A DNA stretch of 64,000 bases from Polytrichum commune (GCA_950295325.1 OX485806.1:11966001-12030000), one strand, 5' to 3'; counted from the first letter of the stretch, positions 23,096 to 43,600 are shown. The notes: a model not told the origin generated them from the letters alone. Numbers and translations are program-made.

Positions 23096-24676
23096 CAGTG
23101 ACTTCAAGAAATGAGTCTATGAGGGTATTTGATTTAGAAAAGTAACAACGTAGAGAGTATGAAGAATCAAAGCAATAAATTTTGAACATGAAAGTTTGAG
23201 AGCATGAAGTAACTGACAACCTCAAGAAAATTGAAAAGAAATTGCCACTAGATTAAAAAAATACATAGTGCCAAAGTTGACTATGTACATAGACTCATTT
23301 TTTGAGGCATTATAGAAAGAGTCTTGTCCACTTTCCACGAGCAGCCAAAACAGCTGCAATTCGATCCGGCATGCTAGCATACAATCTCTCACACTGCTCT
23401 GTAGTGATCGTCTTATAAGTCTCCTCCACACGCTCCCATAATTGCAAAAGACCTACAGGAGGAGTTGGATAGGAATTCAAACGATGTTTGAGAATTGCCC
23501 AAACATGTTCTATGGGATTTAGGTCTGGGGATTGAGCTGGCCACTCTAAAATAGTGAATGGTTGCTTTAAGAACCATTTCTGAACAATCTTTGCCTTATG
23601 TATAGGAGCATTATCATGCTGGAAAATGACGTTATCAAGGTTCAAGTATCCTAATCTCTCTAAACTCAAGTACAAATCTCCATGCAAGATTGTAATATAG
23701 TCCTTCGCATTTATACGCCCATCCACCTTTTGTAAATCACCTACACCTCTTGTTGTCATACAACTCCATAGCATCAAAGACCCTCCACCATGCTTCACTG
23801 TTTGCTTCACCGCACGATCAGGGAAGCTTTTTTGGTCATTGACCCAACACCAAGTCCTCCCATCCGCATTGAAACGATTTATCTTCATTTCATCACTGAA
23901 TACAACTCTCTTCCAATCCTCTATTGTCCACTCTTCATGAATTCTTGCAAATCGTAACCTCTCATACATTTTTATGTGACAAACAAGACTTAGGAATCTT
24001 CTCACAGGCACTCAATCCAGCATCTCTCAAAGCAGACCGCAAAGTGTTATCACAGAAACCCACTTCTCTACCCTCTCTCAACACATTTGTTGCATGTACT
24101 GCCGTTTCCAGCCCTCCAACCGTGACCAAACGCACAGCACGTCGTCTCTCTGAAGTGCTAAGAATCTTTGGAACACCTCGTTTTGGCAATTCTAAGTTAC
24201 TACAATGTTTCTTCCTCACTCTATTCACCGTACTCAGTGAGAAACCCAATGACTTCGCAACCACTCTTATACTCTTACCTTTCATCAAAATAGCAACAAT
24301 ATCTCTCACTTTGTCTCCTGAAATTGGCTTCATCATGCCAATTCTAATTCCTATTCTCCACAGTATGGTCCACAAGAAGGAAGAGAAGAGAAATCACAAA
24401 AAAATTCATCAAAAAACACAAATTTCTCTATGTTCTACACTCATGTGAAGTTGCTCCACAAGCCACCTCAAAAAATGAGTCTATAAGGGTACATGCACAT
24501 TTGTGATCTTAACTCACAATGTAGATATTATTTAGGCAAAGCACCATGTGGCATGTGTTAAGAGTGCATGAGGCACAATACATTTTTTTGCTCGGCTTCA
24601 TCCACCTTAATGTTTCCCAGCTAGCCCCCATCAATGCTCCTTGATAGGGGCATTGACTCATTTCTTGAAGTCACTG
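23096..24676 (-). mobile_element. Tc1-like DNA transposon, 1581 bp, TA target duplication
   Basis: Terminal inverted repeats of 22 bp are perfect: CAGTGACTTCAAGAAATGAG plus TC at 23096-23117 and its reverse complement at 24655-24676. A TA dinucleotide flanks each end. Subterminal copies of a related motif (ctcaaaaaatgagtct) lie at 23291-23308 (reverse) and 24466-24484 (forward), resembling the paired binding sites of IR/DR-type Tc1 elements. The single transposase gene lies between. Length, CAGT start and TA target all match the Tc1 family. The perfect TIRs and only one clear coding lesion suggest a fairly recent insertion. Confidence 0.92.
23310..24375 (-). pseudogene. Tc1-type transposase (DD34E), one frameshift
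   Basis: The first frame (24375-23962) begins MWTILWRIG and carries the N-terminal helix-turn-helix DNA-binding region, with the phrase KGKSIRVVAKSLGFSLSTVN. The second frame (24011-23310) carries the DDE catalytic domain: first Asp in VVFSDEM, second in FQHDNAPIH, Glu in DLNPIEHVWAIL. I count 34 residues between the second Asp and the Glu, the DD34E signature of Tc1 transposases. The two frames overlap. The break falls at an A5 run near 23975, between SHKN and YERLRFARIHEEWT, which read continuously across the junction in family members. Combined length is about 345 residues, typical for Tc1. One homopolymer indel appears to be the only inactivating change; a sequencing error would also explain it. 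Confidence 0.9.
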
Positions 24677-24678
24677 TA

Positions 24679-25633
24679 TAAATAGAATTGGTGACCAACT
24701 ACAAACAGCTGCATGTAGTCTAAAACACCTCTATACAACACTCATAAGTCCAATATATACCACTTTGACCTTTAAGGTTAAGGTGGTCGCAACTATTTGT
24801 AACACTTTGTCTATTTTTTCAAAGTAAATTACCAAGTCAAATTTTCCAAAACCCATTGTGATCATATTGGACTATCCATTTGAATTACCCATCTAAATTT
24901 ATAACCCATTCTTTGCATGAGATGCAGTGCTTCGGGAGTAACCGTTAGTTGTCTTGTCACTTGTGGTTCACAATGCCCCAATGAACAAGAATCCTTGAAA
25001 GAAAGAAAGAAAGAAAAGACTTAAAACTCCTGCAAATTAGGCAATTCAGACTATAGTTGCAGGGTTGCCGCAAGCTTTAGGAGAGCAAGCTCTACATGTA
25101 AATCAAATGATAAGTATGTGTTATAACAGCAAAATGATGCCAAGTAAAGTACATTGCAATCGATGAGTGGCATACATGGAAAAGCAAGAGTTGCAAAGGA
25201 CCTCCCGAAACTCGGAAAAGGGAATATACACAATTTTACTTCAAACCAGGGAGGTGAAGTTCAGTAGTGCCTGCACCTATTTCTTGATGCACTTTATTTA
25301 TTGGTCCTGACCATGACTTCAAAGAGCAGAGACCACTTAAATTGAATCAACTTAAAAGAGCATGTGTATACCTGTGTGTACCTAGACGCCAAACCATTTA
25401 CATCTACCTGCTTACATTAGATAATCAGCAAAGTTTTGAAACGCACCAGTGCTGAGGCCTGCCATTTGAAACAATGGGGTACCAACAGGCAGATCCAAAG
25501 TACAAGCAAACCGGCATGTAAGGTCAGGGATTTGAGCAATGCTATAATGAATGAAAGGAATAAAGAAAGAAGTTTAAAAAAAAAAGGGGGTGGGGGTGGT
25601 TGGGGGGGGGGGGGGGGGGTATGGGGACAGAAG
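24679..25633. other. Intergenic sequence and NDR kinase 3' UTR
   Basis: No gene seen. The part nearest 25633 should be the 3' UTR of the kinase gene on the minus strand. In transcript sense it begins with a long pyrimidine tract (complement of 25576-25619: a run of C and then U). No polyadenylation signal can be chosen with confidence; an aataaataaag-type sequence on the minus strand near 25290-25300 is a candidate. Confidence 0.5.
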
Positions 25634-33272
<7,639 letters not shown>

Positions 33273-34223
33273 CTTACACCACCAATCAGCTTCTAACTAC
33301 TCTAATTACTGCTCTCTGCCTCTTAAAAACCCAAACCGCAACACCATCATCTCTCTAAGCACGCAGCAGCAGCAGCAAGTCCTCTCTCTCCTGTGTGAAC
33401 GAATTCCTGTTGCCTGGCTTCTCCTGTATCCAGAAATTCTTCTCTTAAGAAAAAGACCTAAAAGATAAAACACGATCCCCTGTTCCGAAAAGTCAACATT
33501 CCATCAATTCCCCCGATCTTATGATGGCTACAAAGAGCACAAAAAAGTCTCGCTTAAATTATGGATGTAAACCCTTCTCTTTACATCATCATCTATGATG
33601 ATGATCCCCAATGGCCGAATGCCTTGGTTATGGCTGATGAGGTCCTAATGCTGCAGCGGCAACAAGATGACATAAAATCCCACACCCTACCCTCAGTCCG
33701 CCATGCGAGAGCTTGAGCCACATCACACCGTCCATCACACAAAACCAAAACTCAAACCAAGACTACCAGGGCAACTTACTAACTTAACCCCCTCGGAGCC
33801 GCAATGAATTTGCCCTCGTTTCAACCTCGTTTTTGGCATGCGGAGTTATGCATGTATGTAGCTGGCTCGAGGCTCGAGGCTCCAAGAAAGCAGACCAGAA
33901 ATGATTTCTTACACCGCGTGCTTGCTCTAATTCTGAGAGTCTTAAGAGGGAGTCATTTACATGCTGAGTAGGCTATTCCATAATGGCGATGATGCCAATT
34001 CCGCTCCGTAAGTGCTCATTTCTGCACCGTTTCCGGTGATTCCAAGGCCACCCGAGAGGCCGGAACATTATCCCGAGGATGATTCGCGTGTGGGTGGGGG
34101 GTGCAGTAGTGCGAGTCGGAGTGATGGCGAGCGACAGATTTGGCTTTCCGGTCTGTGAGTTGAGTTGGTGCTGCTAAAGAAAACGTGGAGCGGGGACGGG
34201 GTAGGGTTTTACCTCGAAGGAGG
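33273..34223. other. Upstream region of the NDR kinase gene
   Basis: This contains the 5' UTR and probable promoter on the minus strand. A cagcagcagcagcaag tract and CT-rich runs near 33360-33395 are typical of plant 5' leaders. No core promoter element can be placed reliably. Confidence 0.4.
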
Positions 34224-35440
34224 GGATAGCATTGACTCGTCACCGAAGCACAGCAAAGAGCTCAACCATGGATGAAAGATGGATGAAAGATGGATGAAAG
34301 ATGGATGAAAGATGGATGAGACTCTTTCTTCAAATGTAAAGAACCTCGATGATGATGATAATAATAATAATAATAATCTACCTTACCCAAATGAATGGGA
34401 AGAACCGATCGCTAGTTACAGATGAACCAGTTGCGTTTGATCAGGGGCTGATCACACCAACCAGTTCTAACATCATCCGTCGGCATCTCCGTCTGTAATA
34501 GTGTGAAAAGTGATGGGCCAACATCTATTTTTGAACATAATCCCCAACAATTTCACGGCTAGAATTGGACGGAAAGTTTGGTGTGATCGGGGCATGAGAA
34601 ATAACGGGTTGAAGTTCTAAGACTTCGGGAAAATTATTGACCATTCTAGAAGAATCTGTAAAATGTACCCCATTTTAATAAAGAAAAACCGAAAGATCAC
34701 AACATGTAACTCGTTCGACTTGGAAACACTAGGATCTTGACCGATTGTGCCTAAAAATCTCCCCGGACACGAACCTTACCTACTTTCCCTTCCAAGAGTT
34801 GGGGCACTTATGGGCCAACTCTTGGCAAAAGTCATCCCACCTTTCTTTAGGAGGGCAGAGCATTGACTCATCACCGAAGTGAGCGTCCAGCTATGGATGG
34901 ATGAAATATAGTAGATAGATGGTGGATAGATGAGACTCTCTTCCTTCAAATGTAAAACACCTCAAGAAAATTTCTATACCTACTTTTTCCTTCATTTGGG
35001 ACACTTATGGGCACTTATTACTGTAAAAAGCCATCCCACCCTTCTTTAGGAGGGGATAGCATCGACTCATCACTAAAGCAAGCGGTCAACCATGGTTGGA
35101 TGAAATCTAGTAGATAGATTGTAGATGAATGAGAATCCCTTCCTTCAATTGTAAAGAACCTCAAGAAAATCTCCCATGCCTACTTTTTTTCCTTTCAATT
35201 GGGACACTAATGGGCACTAATTAATGTCATAAAAACCCATCCCACCCTTGGGATAGCGTTGACTCATCACCAAAGCAATCGTTCGATTATGGATGGATGA
35301 AATAAAATGGATTATGTGGATGGATGAGACTATCTTCCTTTCAATCGCAAAGAAAACTTACACCTACTTTTTTCCTTTCAATTGGGACACTTATGGGCAC
35401 TTATTTATAATAACCGAAAGCGGACGGGGGAGGGGTGTTG
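34224..35440. repeat. Degenerate ~195 bp tandem repeats (gcattgactcatcacc units)
   Basis: Units recur at about 34224, 34852, 35050 and 35250. They share gggatagcattgactcatca, then a gatggatgaaa-rich tract, tcttccttcaaatgtaaa, and gggacacttatgggcac. Related sequence reappears near 38035-38130. The first copy is separated from the others by the left arm of the foldback element. A pure (gatggatgaaa)n run lies at 34268-34320 and (taa)n at 34359-34378. Confidence 0.7.
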
Positions 35441-35618
35441 AAGGCCACACGTTTTGGAACTCATGCCCCGATCACACCAAACTTTATGTCCCGTTCCAGT
35501 CGTGAACTTGCTGGGGATTTATGTTGAGAAATAGATGTCGGCCCACCACTTTTCTCACACTATTGCAGCCAGAGATGCCGACAAACGATGCCAGAGCTGG
35601 CCGGAGTGATCAGCCCCT
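34443..35618. mobile_element. Foldback-like element with ~156 bp inverted arms
   Basis: The left arm, 34443-34598 (starts aggggctgatcac, ends gtgtgatcggggcatgag), is the inverted match of 35461-35618, at roughly 75-80% identity by eye. Shared phrases include gtcggcatctc, atagtgtga and gtttggtgtgatcggggcat. The interior holds three of the ~195 bp tandem repeats. Long inverted arms around tandem repeats resemble foldback elements. No target duplication is clear and no transposase is present. Confidence 0.65.
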
Positions 35619-35639
35619 CATGGTTACGCAAGATCATTG

Positions 35640-36221
35640 ACCTCACGGCCAGCCCCCACGTCCAACATATCCCTTTTCCACACCTTCCTAACCACAAAGT
35701 GCTATTAGGTTGGGTGTCATAGTGAATGGAGTGAGGTGTATGTGTGTTTGTTCCATAGCTCTATCAAGTTTTGGTTGGGATAGTTTATAAATGAGAGCTT
35801 ATTATTTTCGGGTTACCTCTTCACAATCACGGACAATGCCGATGTGTAAGGTCAATGAACGATCTTAAGCCCCTCCGTATTGACCTTGGAAGTTGAGGAT
35901 GGGCCTTAGGCTCATGCATGTTCAAGTTGAGGATGCATATTCAAGTGTATTTGGGTGCATCCCGATGATGTTGGACAACACCCCCCCCCCTTGCATTCAT
36001 GGACATTTATTGTTCGTTGTTTAAGGAGTATCTTCAAAGTTGAGATGTCATGTTACATGTGAATTTTGGTACCATAGGTCGTAGGTAGGTAGGTGGGTCC
36101 CATGGCAACTTCGATACTGCTCATTCATTTATTAAAATGGAATTGTCACGGCTCACAAACTTTCACATTAAAAGTTGTGAAAGAGAATTGATGTGGGACG
36201 AATTTTAATGATATGATACCA
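35640..36221. other. Unassigned sequence
   Basis: Nothing recognisable beyond a C run at 35980-35990. Confidence 0.5.
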
Positions 36222-36325
36222 GCAAAGCCCACCCGTTGCAAGGTAGACAGTATACCCCACCCTACACCAAGGGGATTCTTGAGCAGGGTAGGGCCAAAGG
36301 GTTCATATTCACGTCATATTGCCTG
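36222..36325 (+). mobile_element. 5'-truncated SINE body, copy C
   Basis: The phrases caaagcccacccgttgcaag and ttgagcagggtagggcc, and the following cacgtcatattgcc, match the body of the SINE at 17642-17876. The tRNA-like head is absent. The copy abuts the inverted repeat that starts at 36331. Confidence 0.6.
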
Positions 36326-36330
36326 CCTTC

Positions 36331-36656
36331 ATCACATCTTCATTCGACTGGGCCCCGGCTTTCCCACGCCTCCTTCGCTACCTAGTCTTCCTGCCCGCAC
36401 CTGCCTGGGAACTCTTCCTCGTTGGGAACCAATGTGATAATACCTGGTCAAAATTACAGATATTCAAGTTGACATCACTTCCATTATTCCTAGGTGAATT
36501 GACAGAGTTCCTTCACATGCCAAAGGAGCTTAATGGCTTAAGTGACCGGGTACTGTCACATTGGTTCCCATCATGGAAGAGTTCCCACGCAGGTGCGGGC
36601 AGGAAGACCGGGCAATGAAGGAGGCAGTGAAGGGCCTAGTCGAATGAAGATGTGAT
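36331..36656. repeat. Inverted repeat with ~100 bp arms (potential long hairpin)
   Basis: The left arm 36331-36437 (cacatcttcattcgactggg, cttcctgcccgcacctgc, gggaactcttcc) is the reverse complement of 36556-36656 with scattered mismatches and small indels. The loop is about 120 bp. The arms are GC-richer than their surroundings. A transcript would fold into a long stem. Confidence 0.85.
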
Positions 36657-37198
36657 CTAGCCTGGGGCGTCGGTTTCTCATATCGATCCGATCAATGTGA
36701 TGTGACAAAACTCTTTGTGCAAGCCATTAAGTATGTACTCCCAAAGTTGGAAGTAAGTGAGGGATACAAGATTAAAAAAAAAAGGACATGGTACGTAAGG
36801 TAGATGGATCTTGAATGGTTAGTTTTCCAACTAGCCCACTTTCTCCTTATACACGGAAGCACACAATTAGTACGAGATGGTTAGCAAATCCAAATGGAGG
36901 CCATTGTCACTTTCCTCGAGGCTCATTTCCCGAGCTCATATGAATGTTCTATTGGCTATGAAGCTTTCTCATGCTTATCGAATGGCCATATATATAGGGC
37001 CCTTTAATTTTGTCGATTATTGAGTTTAATATGGTTATCATAATTTGAGCTTGCAATCCAATCTCTTGTAACACACATTTCTCTTTGGTATCCGGTCTTG
37101 AAGGCACACAAAACCACATACCACTCAAATATAAGCACCTTCAAAATAAGGAACGTAACCAAATGAGAGGGGGTGTCTACCTTATTAGGGAACATTGT

Positions 37199-37684
37199 AG
37201 ACCTTGGACAACTAAAACAACTAATTCAACTATTAGTTAAGTAGTTGCCTTCCGTAACTATAGTTATTTGCAATTTGACCTACCAGAAAATGTAGTTAAC
37301 TATAGTTGGTTTAAATTCGGTCTGCCAAAAAAGATAGTTAATTATAATTTTATCTAGTTAACTAAATACATAGTTAACTAAAGTTAAGCGCAACATGTTC
37401 CCATAACTATGTTGTAGTGTCACTACTGTAGTGTGTTATTTGTGTTGGTGGTGTACATGGAGGTTGTTCTAGAGCCCAACACTGTGAGTCATTGTATAAA
37501 AACGTTTCTTAACGATCCTCAGTGGCCCGAGCATATTAAAGACCCTCAACAAGAGGCGAACTTTTCCCAACATATAAATAATAATACTTGTAATTTTTTT
37601 TCTAGTTGACTACAATTGTTCTTCAAATTGGTTTGAAATTTTTCTAGTTAACTATTGTTATTTTGGCAGTTGTCCAAGGTCTGC
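37199..37684. mobile_element. MITE, ~485 bp, 8 bp target duplication
   Basis: The left end agaccttggacaact (37199) is mirrored by agttgtccaaggtct at 37668-37682. AACATTGT flanks both sides (37191-37198 and 37685-37692), apart from a GC step on the right. The interior is rich in tagttaactatag-type motifs and non-coding. An 8 bp duplication suggests a hAT-type family; ends of other families cannot be excluded. Confidence 0.65.
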
Positions 37685-37699
37685 AACATTGTCGAAGTG

Positions 37700-40600
37700 C
37701 CCTCCTTATTTCATGCAACTTGGGAAGACATTAAGTTAACTGTGGTGACTTGTCAACAAAGGAAGGAGCCGGAGAGGTTCACCTATGATTGGATGATTGG
37801 TTTGGGCGGATGAAAAACTGGCTGGATGATCTGAAGGGGGAGGGATGGATGGATGGAAAGTCCTCCTTCAACTCCCAAGAGTCTTACTTTACTTGGATGT
37901 TTTTTGGTTTCCTTTTCGTTCACGGAAGGTAAACCCCCGATTGTGCATCTCTTCAATCCCACTAGCACGGAGTCCATCTTTTCATGAAAATAATGAAGGA
38001 GACTTTCGTAGTTCTTGGAAGGAAGGAATATAAATTATTGACTCCCCACCAAAGAAACCTAAATGTTCAACCATGGATGTATGGGTGGGTGGGTGGGTGG
38101 ATGGATGAGAATTTCTTATTGGGAAGTCCTCCATCTTGTAATAAGGGTAGACTTTCATGTGTCATTTGTTTTAGTAAAGACAGTTAGATTTTGTTGATGT
38201 TGGCAAAGTTTTGGACAAAATATGCTAACATTTTTGTTAATCGATGTGGATTATCAATAGATAGATAGATTTTATAGGAGGGGGGGGGGAGCAACTTACA
38301 AGAGAATACAAATGTCTTAATATCAAACGAAATGCCAAGCCATAGTTTGGTTGAGGAAAGGTTGAACTTGAGAACCTATTGTGCTAGTAGATTGACGAGC
38401 GGGCTAAAATATTTGATTCTAAAGCATTGGGTAGGTGTATTGGTTGTAGGATTGATCGGGAAGTAAGTTCAAAAGCCATCCCTTTCGGTTCTTTGATATG
38501 TGTGCATGTTAAGGCTTATATCAAACATAATTGCAAATCAATAGTCTAATTGATTGAGGGGTATGTTTATGCAAGATATTAACATGGATGGAGTGGATGG
38601 GTCTATGCTTTCAAATTTGTAGTATGTGAGGAACGTGGGTGTGACTGACCAAAGGCATTAAATTTGCAAGTGAGAAATTCACATCATTGACTATAGGATT
38701 TGCAGACCCCAAATTATATGTGATAAAAAAAAGTATGAAAAAGAAAGAATATTTACATGGAAGAAAGGTTCGATGTCTACTAAGAGGAAGAAACAATTGG
38801 AATCAGTGAAAGACGATTGTTTGACTAATTTATTAGTGTTCGGGCTTGCAATGGAGCTAAGTTGGATATGAATAGTTGAATGTCAAAGGGTAATTGTCAT
38901 AGTAGAAATCGAGGCTAGCATTTATTTGGTTTCAAGTGAGAAGAGGGTGGAAGCTAAAGGGTGATTTGGGAATGACAATAACATGACATTTCATGGCTTC
39001 TTATTTAAGTTCACCCTACCTTTCAAATGTCAACCATTCGTATTTATGGAATACTGAAAAAATCAACAGCATGTTGTACAAACCTATATATAAAAAAAAC
39101 TCATGTTAAGAGTACCTTGGGACGTAATTTTGATTCTAGGATTCATGAAATTATTTCATTTGTGTGGAATGTATTATATTCTTGAGTGATTCTTGGTGGT
39201 TGCTGTCTACCATGATGCGTATATAAATTCATATATACACAAAATCTTAAAGATTAAATGAAAGAATTATGACAAATTAAAAGAAAGATTAAAATATGGA
39301 CCTTTAATGAGCTTTGCGGTATTGGCTGATGGTTACAATTGAGTTGGCATTTGGTCACTTTTGTCGAGACCAAGTAAAAAAATAGAATCTTTGTATAATG
39401 TTATTAAACTAATATTTAATCAATGAAAACTAGAAATCATGGAAGGGTGACTACACCGCCATTTCAAGTTTTACTGAAAAAAAACATGCTAGTTGATAGG
39501 AGACTATTGACTACACCACAATGCTATCGGCTTTGGTGAAGAGGCCAAAAAAAAAGGTACTATATGCATGGATATTGACAACGGTTGTGTCTATATTTGT
39601 GCATTGCACAACGTCCGGTTAAAATGAATTCATTGCCAAACTATTGCATGGGTAAAATAGCATGAGATTGATAGATTGTCATCAAATGCATGTACTGTGG
39701 TTGAGAGGCTTCTAAACCTTTATGTGCGAGTCTATGAATTGTCCACCCAAAATACTAAATAATAGTATGAAATAAACCAAACATGTTTTTTTATTAAACT
39801 TATGTAAGACACTTAAACAATGTAAATATCACCTTATAAGTCTTCCTTGGGTGTTTCCTTGGAGTCTGTCGTATTCAAAACCTAGACTACAAGCACATTT
39901 GAGCCCACTATCACCAACATTTCTATCAATAACCCTTGATATGGACCTTAAATGGTGTGATCACATACACCCTCCCCCCCCCCCCCCACACACACACACA
40001 ATTAGTGTCGTATGTTGAACGTACAATTGTTAACAAATCCTGAGTAGATTGTCCAATCTTTTGTTATGCATAAAAAAAAAAAAAAGTTGGTATACATCCT
40101 TAGATTTATACCTAGCCATACACCTCTCAAATACAAACGTTTCATTAAGATAAGTGACCAAATTATGCTCGGTCAATCCATGACCCTTGGTATCATAGAG
40201 CCCTCCACTAAAATATGACAATAGCTTGAGGACAAAGAACCTCTTCATTTATGTGTTGTTTACTCATGAAAGCAGTGTGTCCATACATCTATACATTCAC
40301 CTACAATGATGTGAGGCCCTTGTGGTGGGATTTACACCTACTGGGTAGGTGGAGGTGGGGTTCTTATTTATTGCAATTGGGTCCCACTAGACTAAATCTC
40401 AAGTATAAAGAAAACCCATTGGGATATACAATGCTACTTTGCGTTTTCACAATCCCCCCCCCCCCTTCTTTTTCTCTAGTAGGTGTCACAAAACTTTACT
40501 CCTTTCATGAAGTTTCAAGTTTCATGCTAAAGAAGTAAGGTACATGTGAAACATTGAAGTCTACAATCGTAGGAAATGCTATCCATTTTGTGCCACATAG

Positions 40601-43600
40601 GATTTCAAGTACAATATACATTTCGTTTGCATGACCCTCCAAGGCCTTTAGTGTAAAGCACACTCCAACTACCTCCACGTTCCCCACCAAACGAGAGGCT
40701 TTGAGATGGAGTTTGCATGGACCCTTAGCATTGTTTAAAAAAAATGCCAAGTGGCATGGTCTTGTACACCTTGCACTCCAAAAGGCCTACTCCAAAATGG
40801 TATCCATTTGATGCCACGTAGGATGCCACGTAGGATGACACGTCATCGTTATATCAAACCACTTTTTCTTACACGTTGGGTCCACGGGTAGATCACTCCA
40901 TTGTCAAGTTGAACACCATGTGCGACCAAGAAAAATCTTCTTTTGGTAAGTTGCACCACCAAAATGGGTCAAAAGTTTATCAAATGTTTTTCATGAGTAG
41001 ATATACACAGTACCTATGACATAGTTAAAAGTGGTAACTAAATTTGATGATTTGTTTTTTTTCATAAAACATACCATTTCTAACTAGAATGACACAAAAT
41101 TGAACTAAAACAATTACTAAAAAAATAAAGATGACTAAAAACTTCAAAAAAGTATACAAAAGATACTATCAATGGTTATGTATATGTAGAAAAAGTATCA
41201 TAAATTTTAAAATTATATATGGCATGTAATATAGGGGTAGCAAACTTTGTCCGAACGTGGTGTCAACTTGACAATGAAGTGACCTCCCCGTGGTTGGGTC
41301 CCTCAACCGTCCATAGTGTCGGCTGGGTGTGAATCGAATCTAGGTTGTTCTTGGTGTTTTTTCCATGATGGAAAACTTTGATCACATGATGAGAGGTTCA
41401 CCGTACCTTCGCCCCCAACTTTCATGTGAAGTGGCCAATAGACACATTGCTTTCCCTTTTTGGGTTTGTTACCCATTTAAGGTCAAAAAGGTCTCAAAGT
41501 CCGGCCTATAATCAACCATTTTCCTCATACGGGTGCATTTAATTGAGAAAGAATTTTTTGGACCACCGTTGACTTTGAGGGCCTTTTGTTTCACTTGCTA
41601 CCCTTGCAATTTGGATTGGGCATTCACATAGTGTAGGTGACTTCAATATACATCTACAAGGAGAAGAAAGAACACAACTTTGGACCACTTTGAGAAGACC
41701 CGAGAGTTGCAACATATACATTTCCATGTGAGAGTGCTCAATGAGAATAATGTTTTGGTTGATATTGGATGATGGGATGGATGCTATGTTATTGTGTACA
41801 ACTAAGCTTGGAACCATACATATGAGGATTTAAATGTCTGATTATGGAAGATATGTGTTTATTATAGTTTGTATGGTGTCAAAGTCCGTTATTGGGTGGT
41901 GAGTGTCTCTTGTATTGGTCTGGAGTGCCATGTGTGGGCATGTATATGGTGTTGCCCAAAATGCTAAAGATAGAATCTTATAACTCAACGAGCAATAACC
42001 ACGAGCAAGCAAGCTTGCCTCCACCTTGAGCTTTGTTGACCACATATTGAAGAATGATTATCCTTATATTTAAAGTCAAAATACATGAAACTTGCATGAA
42101 TATGTATATTGTTCAAAACATCTACCACTTTGTCCACATGACGAGGCAATGAGTTGGGTTTCTATAGGAAAAGCAGGCCACATGAATCTTCATAGCATGA
42201 AAGGTTAATAATTTCAATGAGTCCTCGCCAAGAGTTTAAATCGTTCTTTTTAATGTGTTCAAAACATAATCTAGGCCATGGATAAATAAACATATAGTTA
42301 TAAGTGACATTGATGCTCAACACTAGTATGTAATAACCATGTCATGTACCTTGATGTAATCACCTTTGACATAAATAGCATAAAATAATTATGTGATTCC
42401 CAATATGTTATTGTGCATAACAAGTCGGGATGAAGCCTCTCAAATACATCTACAATTTAACATATATTTTTTTGCATACAATTATTCATGTTGCCCTCCT
42501 TTTGTGTTGTTACCCCAAGGTAGGTGTTCTTATGACGATTTGTGATCTCAAGGGTCCTAGATCAAGGGTTCTTGAAACCCACATAAGCTGAAGGTGAAAA
42601 TGTTGAAAGCTCTTTGTAATTTGACATTATCTTTCTTAAAAGACCAACCCCATAGTTAACATCTAGAGAATGTGAATCACTCTAGTTAAATGTTAGATGG
42701 AATGAATTAGGTATAAACCTCAGGGGGGGGGGGCTATATGTTACATCAGACGCCCCCAACATGATTGCCACAATGTTGTCAGTTAGTGTGTTGTGACTGT
42801 ACATAACATGAAACATTTATGACTTTAGATTTGACCATCCAAGAACCTCTATTAAGTTTATAAACTCGTGGATTGATCCATCATAATAGTTTAGTTTCTA
42901 TTAAAATATTGTTTTATGCAAAAATTCTATGACTTTTGATTTGACAACACAAGAACCTCTATTACAAATTTGAAATTTATTCATTTTAATGATTATGATT
43001 ATTTCTATTTGCTTAAAAAATATTTGACAAAGTAGTTGTAATGAGTACCACTAACTTATATAGAACCGATGTGCATAACAATAGTCAACCTATGAAACTT
43101 GTTCTTTCCCTAAACCCAATAAAACCTACCTTCTCTCTTCCATCCACGCACGCATCCACTTTATAATCATTAAATCAACATCATGCATCATGCACGCACT
43201 TTCATTCTAGGTTCATAGACAAATTTTTAAGATTACTCCCAAAGAATGAGAGCAAGTCTCCCCCACTTTAAGTGTTATAAAGCCATTATAACACCGACCC
43301 GAAATCCAATGGTATAACATGCTTATGGCAATTTTGGCTCCTAAACCAAGGCCTTTTGCAACGGACCTCAAATCATGGTCATTATTTAAGTGACACATTC
43401 AATAGAGGACTACAACGTTTATGTTATTTTAGTGTCACATGCGTAAGAGTGTCACTTCCCCTGTTTTGAGGCGTATGCTAGGTTATATTGATGATTAACA
43501 ACTTCACCGTAATTGTCACCTCATGACACTTGGCATTCACGCGTGGGTAACACCTTCGCATGAGCATGTTCAATAGTGTTACAGGGTGCATGCCTATGTT

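Noticed and set aside
23924-24448. 174-codon plus-strand frame
   Set aside because: It is antisense to the Tc1 transposase and has no support of its own.
23096-24676. Tc1 element as contamination from an animal or fungus
   Set aside because: The element ends exactly at TA-flanked TIRs within continuous surrounding sequence of the same style as the rest of the window, which fits insertion better than a chimeric join. Read-level proof was not possible.
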